Position numbers and translations under genes: made by a program. Below are positions 1 through 14,100 of a stretch of 64,000 nt of DNA, one piece after another. The stretch spans positions 5,128,998 to 5,192,997 of the forward strand of contig CM035352.1 of NCBI GenBank assembly GCA_020137815.1, written 5' to 3'. Within the stretch, counting starts at the first letter, position 1. Every line of letters starts with the position of its first letter. The DNA is from Hormiphora californensis. Taxonomy: Eukaryota; Ctenophora; Tentaculata; Cydippida; Pleurobrachiidae. A model generated the notes under the pieces. It ran no database searches. It was not told the origin of the DNA and worked only from the letters and a program-made list of their open reading frames with translations.

Positions 1-527
1 GTTCCACTGGTAACCCTGAGCCGGAGAAGGCGGGGTAGGAACATAATAGTTGGCGTTGATACACTGTGGGCCACCTAGCCTTGTCGAAATGTTTTTGTAT
101 TTTGTATTTTCTGATTTTTTTCCGTATTTCTGATACACAGCCACGCTCAGCCGCGGCCACACGGACCTGGAAATCGAACAGGGGGAAAAGGGGATGGGGA
201 AAAAGGTACTCCGTGTGACCCCGTTGCCCGGGGGAAACCGATTGGAGGTGGTGGCAGGTGGACCAACTCCCCCCTCTCTCTCTCTCTCTCTCTCTCCCTC
301 TCTTTCTCTCTCTCCCTCTCTCACCGCATATGCTGCTTTATGGTGCACAAGAGACAACTAGGAAATCAAAGTGGTGCAGGGTAGAGAGGGTATCATGAGA
401 TTCTTAGAACTATGTCAGTACTGAGAAGGGAACTCTGTACTGAGAAGGATACTATGTCCGATACTGTGCTGACACGCCGTGTTAAATATAATACATATAT
501 TCTCCCTGGCCCTCTCCCTCTCCCTCT
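1..527. other. No gene seen; CT-rich low-complexity DNA
   Basis: This stretch should be intron of the minus-strand ATM gene, or hold exons I cannot recognise. It contains a CT microsatellite near 272-321 and a CCCTCT-rich tract just before the foldback element. No open frame matching the ATM region expected after residue about 1450 of the human protein was found on the minus strand. Confidence 0.4.
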
Positions 528-1987
528 CACGGTGCCCCTGAAGGAAGTTCCACCTCGACCGAGTCCCCCAGCAAAACGAACGGTTGTGTGACCTAAAGGG
601 GACCTCTGGGAACTACGCAGGACCGTGGGGGAAAAGATTTAAAAGTAGCCTAAAAATTAAAACGATAGAAAGATAGCTATCGTTTTTTTCACTTTGAAAA
701 TACGACATTTCTTTAACAAAATCCTTGATCAGGAAGATGCAAGTGCTCCCACCTATTTTTTGACGTAGAATCGAATGCCGTTGAAGTCAAATCTCTAAAA
801 TGTAGTAAAATGGTGAAAATCGCGTTTTTAGGTGTTTTTTGGTGAAAAAAAAAAGCGTTCAAACTGGTACTAGATGATGAGATAGAGTCCCAAAAGTATG
901 ACAAATCGCTTTTTTGGGACCTTTTCGCCCTAGAAGCAGATTTTTATGAAAATCTGGTTCAGCGCCTATTCTCTGTATACTTTCAAAGAAGGTGAATATT
1001 GCTCTAATTTAGCCAATTTTGATAAAAAGTCATCCAAAACAGTACTAGATGATGAGATAGTGGCCCAAAAAATAAACTAATCGATTTTTTGGGTCTTTTC
1101 CGTCCTAGAAACAAATTTGCATGGCGGTCGGATGATACGGTAGGCCTCGATGAAGTAGGTGGAAATAGCCAAAATATAGCGATTGCGGCAAATGAATGTG
1201 AATAAACGTTGACCAAACCCACTTTAGCATCATGTATGACCTATCTCTGGGCTACTGGACTATGCAAGAGCCATACATGATGATGAAGTGGGTTTGGTAA
1301 ACGTTTATCCACATTCATTTGCCGCAATCGCTATATTTTGGCTATTTCCACCTACTTCAGAGGCCTACCGAGAGGAAACGTATCATCCGACCGCCATGCA
1401 AATTGTTTCTAGGACGGAAAAGACCCAAAAAATCGATTAGTTATATTTGTTGGCCACTATCTCATCATCTAGTACTGTTTTGGATGACTTTTTATCAAAA
1501 TTGGCTAAATTAGAGCAAATTCACCTTCTTTGAAAGTATACAGAGAATAGGCGCTGAACCAGATTTTCATAAAAATCTGCTTCTAGGGCGAAAAGGTCCC
1601 AAAAAAGCGATTTGTCATACTTTGGGACTCTATCTCATCATCTAGTACCAGTTTGAACGCTTTTTTCACCAAAAAACACCTAAAAACGCGATTTTCACCG
1701 TTTTACTAACATTTTAGAGATTTGACTTCAACGGCATTCGATTCTACGTCAAAAAATAGGTGGGAGACACTTGCATCTTCCTGATCAAGGATTTTGTTAA
1801 AGAAACGTCGTATTTTCAAAGTGAAAAAAACAATAGCTATCTTTCTATCGTTTTAATTTTTTAGGCTACTTTTAAATCTTTTCCCCCCACGGTCCTCCGT
1901 AGTTCCCAGAGGTCCCCTTTAGGTCACACAACCGTTCGTTTTGCTGGGGGACTCGGTCGAGGTGGAACTTCCTTCAGGGGCACCGTG
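528..1987. mobile_element. Long-hairpin (foldback/MITE-type) element, arms about 700 bp
   Basis: The sequence from 528 (CACGGTGCCCCTGAAGG) is repeated in reverse complement ending at 1987 (CCTTCAGGGGCACCGTG). The two arms, about 528-1235 and 1272-1987, match almost throughout, with a spacer of only about 36 bases. No transposase frame is visible; the open frames in the arms are mirror images of each other. CT-rich sequence lies on both sides, so the target duplication is unclear. It lies in the ATM intron downstream of the last visible exon. This is a non-autonomous DNA transposon or foldback element; the superfamily cannot be assigned. Confidence 0.8.
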
Positions 1988-2178
1988 CTCTCTCTCCCTC
2001 CCTCTCTCTCCCTCCCTCTCACTTTGACGTGTCACTGCAACTATAGGAAATCAATGCAGTGCAGTGGTTTGTGCTGAGAGTGCAAATACATACAGTATGT
2101 AAGTAAGTAATTGGTGGCTAGATTTTGGACGTTTTCGGGTCTGACGCAGTAAACACTTTTGGGATATGAATTACATAC

Positions 2179-5100
2179 CTGTAAAAGACACTGGGAGAGT
2201 GATACCCAAAATGTGAGTATGGGAAAGAGGATATTCCAGCATCTTTATCTATCCACCGATGTAATAGTACTTCCCCAAAGGTAACAAAGATCTCCCTTGC
2301 ACTCCCATATCCCAGCACACTTGCTGCCCTTTCCACCATCTATTGACAGGGGAATCAATTAGCTAATGATAAATTCAGTTAATTATTGATAAATACGAAT
2401 TCCAATTGACTGAGTCGGTGATGTGGGGTAATGGGTATAGGACTACTGCAGTATGCTGAATAGGTCGTGTCGTACTTGTGGATCACAGCGGGGCTCATAT
2501 CTTGGCCTTGCCTAGCTAGACTGTGTTTCGCGGCCCGCCCCCGAAACATAAATGTAAAGGGAGGGTTGGGGGGGGGTCCAGCCCTAAAAAAAGCTAAGCT
2601 ATCGGCCAAAATCAGGGTACCTTTAGCTTTTTTTAGCTTTTTTTAGCTTTTTTTAGCCTTTTTTTAGCTTTTTTTAGCTTTTCTTAGTTTTTTTTAGCTT
2701 TTTTTAGCTTTTTTTAGGCTAAAAATAGCTAAAAAAAGCTAAAATTGAGTTTTTAGTGGATTCATATAGGTTCGAATCCCGCTGACGCCAAATTTTTTAA
2801 ACTTTTATTATAACGTTTTATAACGTTTTTTGAACTTTTTTAAAACTTTTTTATCAAATTTGAATATATTTTTATCGAAAAATGTCTCCAGAAAATGGCA
2901 GTAGGGGTGGATACAGAAATTGCTATGTATGGACATAAACGGTAGATTATGGTAAAAAAATGTGCAGGAAATGAACAAATGCAGTCAATAGACGTCCGGA
3001 AGGATGAAAATTTAATGGAAAAGTGTCAAGATGAATACTGAAAAAACATAAAAAGTAGGGCTAAAAAAAGCTAAAAAAAGCAAACATAAAAAAAGCTATC
3101 GACCAAAATCAGGGTACCTTTAGCTTTTTTTAGGGCTGGACCCCCCCCCCAGGGTTAGAACATAACAAACCTTGGTCACAGTAGGTGTGGTTAGTAGGAC
3201 AGCGCTGGCCAGAGCCTCAGTTTGTGTCACCACGGTCCGGGGTGATAAAGGTGTACAACAAGTGCACGTAGGTACGTGTGTAGCTGGCGATATCGTCAGG
3301 GTCTATGTCCTGATGGGGATGGTTGGTTGGTGAGAGCGGTTGGTGCTGTTGTTAGCCTTGTTGAGGGTTAACGGTTGACCATGTAAGGTCACCATGGGGA
3401 TGGAGGGGTCAGTAGAGAGCAGCCAGTGGATTCGTAGAACTGAGAGAGTAGAAGAAGTAGAGGTAGCATAAGATACTAGATAGCTGACTGGGTTGGGTGC
3501 GGTGCTGGAGTGGTGGTTAGTATAGAGAGAGAGAGAGAGGGATATAATCTCTGCTAATACTAACCAATAGTAACCAATAGTAACCAGTGCATGATCAATA
3601 CTCTAACCTCACTTATGATGGAATGCAAAGCCCCGCCAAAGTGTGTGAATATCTCCGCTTGTTGGGAGGGTGCCAGGGTTGGTAGGACCTCTGCCAGGGT
3701 ATTTACAACCGAAACTCTCAACCTGGGTACCTGCAGAAAATTAATTAATTGAATTAGGAGGTAGGAATCTAGTTGTTTTTGTGTGCGGATTGTGTTTGCA
3801 AAGTTAAAATTAACAGTAACATGGTTTGTCAAACACTGACTGTACATCGCGTAGCTGTACATCACGTAGGCCCGGTGCGAAGAGGAGGGTCTTATATGAG
3901 ACAATCCGAAGGCCCGGTGCGAAGAGGAGGCCGGTCTTATATGAGACAAGCCTAAGGCCCGGTGCGAAGAGGAGGGTCTTATATGAGACAAAACATGGTA
4001 AGGTGATCCCCTCTTTCTCTGCTAAGAAATGGGCGAATGTATTGTCACCATGCATGGTTACCATTGGTAACTTACAAATTCGCAGCATACCTTATCACAA
4101 AGAAGCCGTGCGAGGATGTTGTATTTATCAAGTTCGGAGTGGGGCAGGCCAGGACACCCCACAGTCACGGCCCGTACACAGGACAACAACGCGTGGGTAG
4201 CCACCGGTGATAACCGACCCTTTTGGTAGAGGCCCCTGGAGTTGAGGGGGGTGTTAACATGTTGGGACAAGTTGGGTTAAAATGTTGGGACAGGCGGGGT
4301 TAACGTGTTGGGTTAACAGGTGGGGTTAACATGTTGAGTTTAGGCCAGAGGGGGGTCAGGGGGTCTAAAAATTTTTTTAAGTCACTTTCGGGGTTAATAG
4401 TTGGAATCGTTTTAGTGTACACCGTTAAGGAGAAAATTAAGGTTAACTTTTCGCCCAAAATGAATGTAAACCTCAAAAAAGCTTGTATTTATGTCACCTA
4501 CACAGATGAATATGGTACCAATCGATAGATATTATCAAGGAAACCAAGTGTTCAAAGTTTCAGAGGTCTACGCCATATAGTTGTTCGGATATTTGAGGTT
4601 AACATATCTCCCAAAAAACAACCTTTTGTTGAAATAATAATATGTTGTACTGGGAGTGAGCAAACCCTGATGCACTAAGAGACTTTTACACGTCCAGTAA
4701 CGTATGGGAGACCCTGAGTATGTGAGGGTGAGAGAGAGAGAGAGAGAGAGAGAGAAACATAAAATAGGGACAAACTTTATAGTAGGCTCACAAGTCAAAT
4801 GACTTACTGTATAATAATGCGTGCTTGTTTAGTAACTCTGCTCCTAGTTGGTGCTGCCACCGCCGCCAATGTAATTTGTACTGACTACGGCAAAGATATT
4901 GCCGGTGATGATAAAATAACAGGTAATATATAGCGTCCGTTTGTTTTTGAACAAACACAGTTAATATTAATGGGGGGGGGGTGCAGCCCCAAAAAAATTC
5001 AAACTTTTTCCGAAACCCAGGGTATGGTTGGTTTTTTTGGTCGTTTTTGGTCGTTTTGTTTTGTTGAAATTTCTTTGATTTTTTTTGGTCGTTTTTGATT

Positions 5101-8100
5101 TTTTTTTTTTGGTCGTTTTTGATTTTTTTGATCGTTTTGATTTTTTTGATCGTTTTTGAATTTTTTGATCGTTTTTAATTTTTTGATCGTTTTTGATTTT
5201 TTTGATTGTTTAATGTTGAACAAAAAATTTAAAAAAAATCAAAAACGATCAAATAAAATAAAAAACGATCAAAAAAATTCAAAAAAAATCAAAAACGATC
5301 AAAAAAGATCAAAAAAATCAAAAAAGATCAAAATAAATCAAAAAAAATCAAAAAAAGATAAAAAAAAATCAAAAAAAAATCAAAAAAAGATCAAAAAAAA
5401 AAAAAAAAAAATCAAAACCGACCAAAAAAAATCAACACTTTTGAAAATCCAGGGTATGGTTGGTTTTTTTTGGGCTGCACTCCCCCCCCCCTATTAATAT
5501 AGTGAAATACATATCGAGAGGAAAGAAATACATATCTATTAACTACTGTCATATACCGATATTGCATCGAGTTCATACATTTGCAGTTTCATATTTGTTT
5601 CATTTTGAATGCTCTGTTACACTGACATACACCCGTCTAAGTCTCTCTTTAATCCTAAATCTATCAATTTACAACCGCATCGCCTAGTCTGGTTCAGTCA
5701 TTCTGTCAAATAGTGCTCCTTTCCTGTATCTTTCAACACAGTACCTCTAATATCTGATCTCTAACGCACTCAATACTTGCTCGTTTTCTTGTACTCAGGT
5801 CACGTCCATAATATGCTCTGTCTCAAAACATACTCCTTGTGCCATGCTCCTCTATATCCCCTAATGATTCCAAAATTTCAAGTTTCTATTTCAAATGTGG
5901 TCTCAGTAGCATTAAAACTGTCAAATACATCATTCTGCATTCGGATACAGAATAACTTTGCGGATGTGACATAAACGAATTGCCGGGATTCTCCAGACTC
6001 TCTCACAATCAGTTCATACTTTGCAGTTTCATATTGTTTCATTTTGAATGCTCTGTTACACTGATACACCCGTCTAAGTCTCTCTTTAATCCTAAATCTA
6101 TCAATTTACAACCGCATCGCCAGTCTGGTTCAGTCATTCTGTCAAATGTGCTCCTTCCTGTATCTTTCAACACAGTACCTCTAATATCTGATCTCTAACG
6201 CACTCAATACTTGCTCGTTTTCTTGTACTCAGGTCACGTCCATAATATTGCTCTGTCTCAAACATACTCCTTGCCAATGCTCCTCTATATCCCCTAATGA
6301 TTCCCAAAATTTCAAGTTTCTATCTTCAAAACTGTGGTCTCAGTAGCATTAAAACTGTCAAATACATCATTCTGCATTCTGGATACAGAATAACTTTGCG
6401 GATGTGTGACATAAACGAATTGCCGGGATTCTCCAGACTCTCTCACAATCAGTTTTACATTTGCAGTTTCATATTTGTTTCATTTTGAATGCTCTGTTAC
6501 ACTGACATACACCGTCTAACTCCTTTAATCCTAAACTATCAATTTACAACCGCATCGCCTAGTTGGTTCAGTCATTCTGTCAAATAGTGCTCTTCCTGTA
6601 TCTTTCAACACAGTACCTCTAATATCTGATCTCTAACGCACTCAATACTTGCTCGTTTTCTGTACTCAGGTCACGTCCATAATATTGCTCTGTCTCAAAA
6701 CATACTCCTTGTGCCAATGCTCCTCTATATCCCCTAATGATTCCCAAAATTTCAAGTTTCTATCTTCAAAACTGTGGTCTCAGTAGCATTAAAACTGTAA
6801 ATACATCATTCTGCATTCTGGATACAGAATAACTTGCGGATGTGTGACATAAACGATTGCCGGGATCTCCAGATCTCCTCACAATCAGTTCATACATTTG
6901 CATTTCATATTGTTCATTTTGAATGCTCTGTTACACTGACATACACCGTCTAAGTCTCTCTTTAATCCTAAATCTATCAATTTACAACGCATGCCTAGTC
7001 TGGTTCAGTCATTCTGTCAAATAGTGCTCCTTTCCTGTATCTTTCACACAGTACCTCTATATCTGATCTCTAACGCACTCAATACCTGCTCGTTTTCTTG
7101 TACTCAGGTCACGTCCATAATATTGCTCTGTCTCAAACATACTCCTTGTGCCATGCTCCTCTATATCCCCTAATGATTCCCAAAATTTCAAGTTTCTATC
7201 TTCAAAACTGTGGTCTCAGTAGCATTAAAACTGTCAAATACATCATTCTGCATTCTGGATACAGAATAACTTTGCGGATGTGTGACATAAACGAATTGCC
7301 GGGATTCTCCAGACTCTCTCACAATCAGTTCATACATTTGCAGTTTCATATTTGTTTCATTTTGAATGCTCTGTTACCATGACATACACCCGTATTAGTC
7401 TCTCTTTAATCCTAAATCTATCAATTTACAACCGCTCGCCTAGTCTGGTTCAGTCATTCTGTCAAATAGTGCTCCTTCCTGTATCTTTCAACACAGTACC
7501 TCTAATATCTGATCTCTAACGCACTCAATACTGCTCGTTTTCTTGTACTCAGGTCACGTCCATAATATTGCTCTGTCTCAAAAAATACTCCTTGTGCCAA
7601 TGCTCCTCTATATCCCCTAATGATTCCCAAAATTTCAAGTTTCTATCTTCAAAACTGTGGTTCAGTGCATTAAAACTGTCAAATACATCATTCTGCATTC
7701 TGGTACAGATAACTTTGCGGATGTGTGACATAAACGAATTGCCGGGATTCTCCAGACTCTCTCACAATCAGTTTATACATTTGCAGTTTCATATTTGTTT
7801 CATTTTGAATGCTCTGTTACACTGACATACACCCGTCTAAGTCTCTCTTTAATCCTAAATCTATCAATTTACAACCGCATCGCCTAGTCTGGTTCAGTCA
7901 TTCTGTCAAATAGTGCTCCTTTCCTGTATCTTTCAACACAGTACCTCTAATATCTGATCTCTAACGCACTCAATACCTGCTCGTTTTCTTGTACATCATT
8001 CTGCATTCTGGATACAGAATAACTTTGCGGATGTGGACATAAACGAATGCCGGGATTCTCCAGACTCTCTCACAATCAGTTATACATTTGCAGTTTCATA

Positions 8101-11100
8101 TTTGTTTCATTTTGAATGCTCTGTTACACTGACATAACCCGTCTAAGTCTCTCTTTAATCCTAAATCTATCAATTTACAACCGCATCGCCTAGTCTGGTT
8201 CAGTCATTCTGTCAAATAGTGCTCCTTTCCTGTATCTTTCAACACAGTACCTCTAATATCTGATCTCTAACGCACTCAATACCTGCTCGTTTTCTTGTAC
8301 ATCATTCTGCATTCTGGATACAGAATAACTTTGCGGATGTGTGACATAAACGAATTGCCGGGATTCTCCAGACTCTCTCACAATCAGTTCATACATTTGC
8401 AGTTTCATATTTGTTTCATTTTGAATGCTCTGTTACACGACATACACCCGTCTAAGTCTCTCTTTAATCCTAAATCTATCAATTTACAACCGCATCGCCT
8501 AGTCTGGTTCAGTATTCTGTCAAATAGTGCTCCTTTCCTGTATCTTTCAACACAGTACCTCTAATATCTGATCTCTAACGCACTCAATACCTGCTCGTTT
8601 CTTGTACATCATTCTGCATCTGGTACAGATAACTGTTCCGATGTGTGACATAAACGAATTGCCGGGATTCTCCAGACTCTTCACAACAGTTCATACATTT
8701 GCAGTTTCATATTTGTTTCATTTGAATGCTCTGTTACACTGACATACACCCGTCTAAGTCTCTCTTTAATCCTAAATCTATCAATTTACACACCGCATCG
8801 CCTAGTCTGGTTCAGTCATTCTGTCAAATAGTGCTCCTTTCCTGTATCTTTCAACACAGTACCTCTAATATCTGATCTCTAACGCACTCAATACCTGCTC
8901 GTTTTCTTGTACATCATTCTGCATTCTGGATACAGAATAACTTTGCGGATGTGTGACATAAACGAATTGCCGGGATTCTCCAGACTCTCTCACAATCAGT
9001 TCATACATTTGCAGTTTCATATTTGTTTCATTTTGAATGCTCTGTTACACTGACATACACCCGTCTAAGTCTCTCTTTAATCCTAAACTATCAATTTACA
9101 ACCGCATCGCCTAGTCTGGTTCAGTCATTCTGTCAAATAGTGCTCCTTTCCTGTATCTCTTCAAACACAGTACCTCTAATATCTGATCTCTAACGCACTC
9201 AATACCTGCTCGTTTCTTGTACATCATTCTGCATTCTGGATACAGAATAACTTTGCGGATTGTGACATAAACGAATTGCCGGATTCTCCAGACTCTCTCA
9301 CAATCAGTTCATACATTTGCAGTTTCATATTTGTTTCATTTTGAATGCTCTGTTACACTGACATAACCCGTCTAAGTCTCTCTTTAATCTAAATCTATCA
9401 ATTTACAACCGCATCGCCTAGTCTGGTTCAGTCATTCTGTCAAATAGGCTCCTTTCCTGTATCTTTCAACACAGTACTCTTAATCTGATCTCTAACGCAC
9501 TCAATACTGCTCGTTTTCTTGTACTCAGGTCACGTCCATAATATTGCTCTGTCTCAAAACAACTCCTTGTGCCAATGCTCCTCTATATCCCTAATGATTC
9601 CCAAAATTTCAAGTTTCTATCTTCAAAACTGGGGTTCAGTAGCATTAAAACTGTCAAATACATCATTCTGCATTCTGGATACAGAATAACTTTGCGGATG
9701 TGTGACATAAACGAATTGCCGGATTCTCCAGACTCTCTCACAATCAGTTCATACATTTGCAGTTTCATATTTTTTCATTTGAATGCTCTGTTACACTGAC
9801 ATACACCCGTCTAAGTCTCTCTTTAATCCTAAATCTATCAATTTACAACCGCATCGCCTAGTCTGGTTCAGTCATTCTGTCAAATAGTGCTCCTTTCCTG
9901 TATCTTTCAACACAGTACCTCTAATATCTGATCTCTAACGCACTCAATACCTGCTCGTTTTCTTGTACATCATTCTGCATTCTGGATACAGAAAACTTGC
10001 GGATGTGTGACATAAACGAATTGCCGGGATTCTCCAGACTCTCTCACAATCAGTTCATACATTTGCAGTTTCATATTTGTTTCTTTGAATGCTCTGTTAC
10101 ACTGACATACACCCTCAAGTCTCTCTTTAATCCTAAATCTATCAATTTACAACCGCATCGCCTGTTGGTTCAGTCATTCTGTCAAATAGTGCTCCTTTCC
10201 TGTATCTTTCAACACAGTACCTCTAATATCTGATCTCTAACGCACTCAATACCTGCTCGTTTTCTTGTACATCATTCTGCATTCTGGATACAGAATAACT
10301 TTGCGGATGTGTGACATAAACGAATTGCCGGGATTCTCCAGACTCTCTCACAATCAGTTCATACATTTGCAGTTCTATTTGTTTCATTTTGAATGCTCTG
10401 TTACACTGACATACACCCGTCTAAGTCTCTCTTTAATCCTAAATCTATCAATTTACAACCGCATCGCCTAGTCTGGTTCAGTCATTTGTCAAATAGTGCT
10501 CCTTTCCTGTATCTTTCAACACAGTACCTCTATATCTGTCTCTAAAGCATCAATACCTGCTCGTTTTCGTACATCATTCTGCATGCTGATACAGAATAAC
10601 TTTGCGGATGTGTGACATAAACGAATTGCCGGGATTCTCCAGACTCTCTCACAATCAGTTCATACATTTGCAGTTTCATATTTGTTTCATTTTGAATGCT
10701 CTGTTACACTGACAACACCCGTCTAAGTCTCTCTTTAATCTAAATCTATCAATTTACAACCGCATCGCCTAGTCTGTTCAGTCATTCTGTCAAATAGTGC
10801 TCCTTTCCTGTATCTTTCAACACAGTACCTCTAATATCTGATCTCTAACGCACTCAATACCTGCTCGTTTTCTTGTATCTTTCAACACAGTACCTCTAAT
10901 ATCTGATCTCTAACGCACTCAATACCTGCTCGTTTTCTTGTACATCATTCTGCATTCTGGATACAGAATAACTTTGCGGATGTGTGACATAAACGAATTG
11001 CCGGGATTCTCCAGACTCTCTCACAATCAGTTCATACATTTGCAGTTTCATATTTGTTTCATTTTGAATGCTCTGTTACACTGACATACACCCGTCTAAG

Positions 11101-14100
11101 TCTCTCTTTAATCCTAAATCTATCAATTTACAACCGCATCGCCTAGTCTGGTTCAGTCATTCTGTCAAATAGTGCCCCTTTCCTGATCTTTCAACACAGT
11201 ACCTCTAATATCTGATCTCTAACGCACTCAATACCTGCTCGTTTTCTTGTACTAGCCACCACCCACCCTCCACCCCACCCACCTCCCCACCCTTGCCCTT
11301 CCCAATTTAGAGGACTTTGTGAAACACGCCAGTACAGGGACAATCCTTGTGTTTTGTGCACTAAGTCGCTTATCGCGTGTAACAACTCACAATTGTTCTT
11401 ATCTGTCCACCCGTCTTGTCCTATAGAACATCGTACACATTCTAGGGACGCTACAATCTGTCCCACCTCTTTTGTATTTGATCATTTTTGTTCATCTTGA
11501 TCTCTACTGGAAGTGGGAATGGTACACCTCTCATCTGATCACCAACAACATCACGGTACCAATCATACATCAAAAAGCTGTAAGTTCATCTGTCTGTATT
11601 GTCTGTTCATCTATTGTGTACCATGATAATGATTCCGGAGTAAACCTTACCAATCAATAATTTAATTAGAGCTACTATAGACAGACTACCCCAGACCCAA
11701 GCTTGAGAAGTGTCCACTCGACGGACCGTCGTCGTAACAAACAAACGAACAGGCCTACCTGCACAGCCACCCAAGCCTGAAAATGTGCCCCCTAACTTGT
11801 CTTTTTGCTTATTCGCAAGATAACTGCAATGTCCTCACGGGGCGGGATGCGAAGAGTGCAACCGACCTTTAACCGTGGGGGCTGCGTAAGTGTCTTGCAA
11901 GTACAATGACTGACTGACAATATGAATGCAATGATACAACTGACCACAACACGATGACAGACGCTATGACGAGGTTGCAAGTCGTTCTTGCCCTAACGGG
12001 CAGAGTTTGGCACGCTATAACCTATCTGTACCACCACCACCACCACCGATATTGCATCCTAGGTAAGACCGTGGTTGGACCTAGGAGTGGTCCCAATGAT
12101 GACAATACATCGGAGGCAAGATGTCCTGGAGGAACGATTGTGGGCCACTGCACAATGCGAGGTCAAGATTTCAAACGTGGTAGTGATGGCGTGACTATCG
12201 AGGATAACGGCCGAAAGTGTGTTGCTCACGTTGGACATGGTGGTGGACATCTTCACGCTGTGGCTATATGTGTACCAGAGAACGAATATAGAGTTGTTAA
12301 AGGCCGAACAAACGGCGGGGCAAGGTGTCCTGGTGGTTTCAGACAGGTCGGGTGTATCGCACACTCAAACCATGGCACTCAGCTGGGTAAACCAGGAAAA
12401 CAGTTGGGCTCCATGGAAAGATTAGGGAAGTTCGATGAACGTGGACAGCTGAAGAAGGATAGCAAGCAGCCGTGCGAGGCGAGGTGCGATGGCCCCAACT
12501 GCATAGTGCATGCTATTTGCCGCCGAAACTAATTACGTGCCTCTATCGTTAATTTGATAAAGCAATTCTCCGATTTAATTATCTTTGTTGTCTTGGTGAC
12601 ATACTAGACACATACGCGAGATCGAAGTCGCACAGCGACTGAGATCGAGCTCACACATAGCTCCGTTATTGATTTTGGAGCAAAGTTTTTTAAATCCGAC
12701 TGCAACGAACTACTAAATCGATTTGCATCTGGTTTACAAAAAGCATGAAGTTGAAGACAATTTGGTAACCGTCAGGTTATATCAGAGGGCTATTATTATA
12801 ATACCATGATGAGTAGGGGCCGGGGGGGGGGGGGGCTATAATACCAATATACCATGATGGTGGATGATATCCCTGCATATCTTGAGGAAGACAGCTCGGT
12901 ATCTCTCCTCAGTTGAGGTGTGTTGCAGTAATACAGACACAGAATTGAGGACGTCCCTGCACCTCCCACCCTCCTTCAGGTATTGCATTAGTAGGACTCT
13001 GAGGAGAATGGGTTTAGAGATCTGCCTTCCAGAGACAGGGTAAGTCACGTACACAATTTGGGCAAAATAACTCGTGTTTCCTTGCTTTTTGTCAGCAGGA
13101 GTACAACACCCCAGGTATATTTACGATATATATTTGGGTTGTTTTGAGAAAAAACCATGTCCAGAACTATCGATATAATAATTAATAATGGTGAAAAGTA
13201 TAAAATAGTATAAAATAGAGGCTGGGTATACTCACTGGGCAATGTCAGGTAGAGTCTCAGTATGCCTTATTGGGAGACTGGGAACCATGGTAACCAGAAG
13301 ATTCAGTAGGGTGAACACGCACTCTGCCATTTGTCGCTCCTGGGCCATATCATGGCAAAATGCCACCAAGCTTTGGACCAGGTCACTCTGAATAGGGATC
13401 AGGGGTTCAGTATACAGTGTATACTATACACTCACTATACAGTCGGGCCCCGATTTACCGGAATGGTTGGGAATTTAAGCGTTTTGGCCGGTAAATCGGA
13501 GTTAATATATATGGAAGACCTGCAGTATAATAATATGTAGTACCCCTCTTCTAATCGATAGCTGGGAAATGAAATAGAGTAACAAATAGAATGAAAATGT
13601 TTGAACTTACAGCAGCAACAGGTACAGATTTGCACCAATTGAACAGAATGTTGATGATAGTTAGCCTCAACTCTACCCTTCCATCACCCGCTGACCGGGC
13701 CGGGTTGTCCGATATCTCATCCAGGGCACCCTGTATATAAAACAGGGTTAGTGGTGTCATTAGTAATGACAGGGTGATGACTCATCACTCTGAATAACAG
13801 ACACAGTTAGTGGTGTATAACGAGCATACTGTGTACCTGAGTACTAAAGGTACATGAGAGATCCATTTGTGTAGGGGTGATATTCTCCTTCCCACCCCAC
13901 AGATCACTGCCACCCTGATCAGTTGATGTGGAGTCTGGGGTGTCCTGGGATGCCATCACCGGGCTATCCATCTCTGAAACAAGTAGTAGTGGTGGACATT
14001 TTGGAGCGGGAAAGTAGAGATTATATGTAGTGGACATTTTGTAGCGGGAAAGTAGAGATATTAGATATTTAGTGGGCATTTGGAGCGGGAAAGTAGAGAT

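Noticed and set aside
4999-5497. Lysine/asparagine-rich frames (QKKSKKDKKKSKKNQ)
   Set aside because: Low-complexity translation of the A/T-rich core of a G-run MITE.
5568-11253. Many 60-90 codon frames with MCDINELPGFSRLSHNQF-like sequence
   Set aside because: They are the same satellite monomer read in one frame; copies are broken by gaps, and there is no start or stop conservation suggestive of a gene.
5568-11253. CRISPR-like array
   Set aside because: Units of 307-440 bases are contiguous with no constant short repeat and variable spacers; it is a satellite in a eukaryotic intron.
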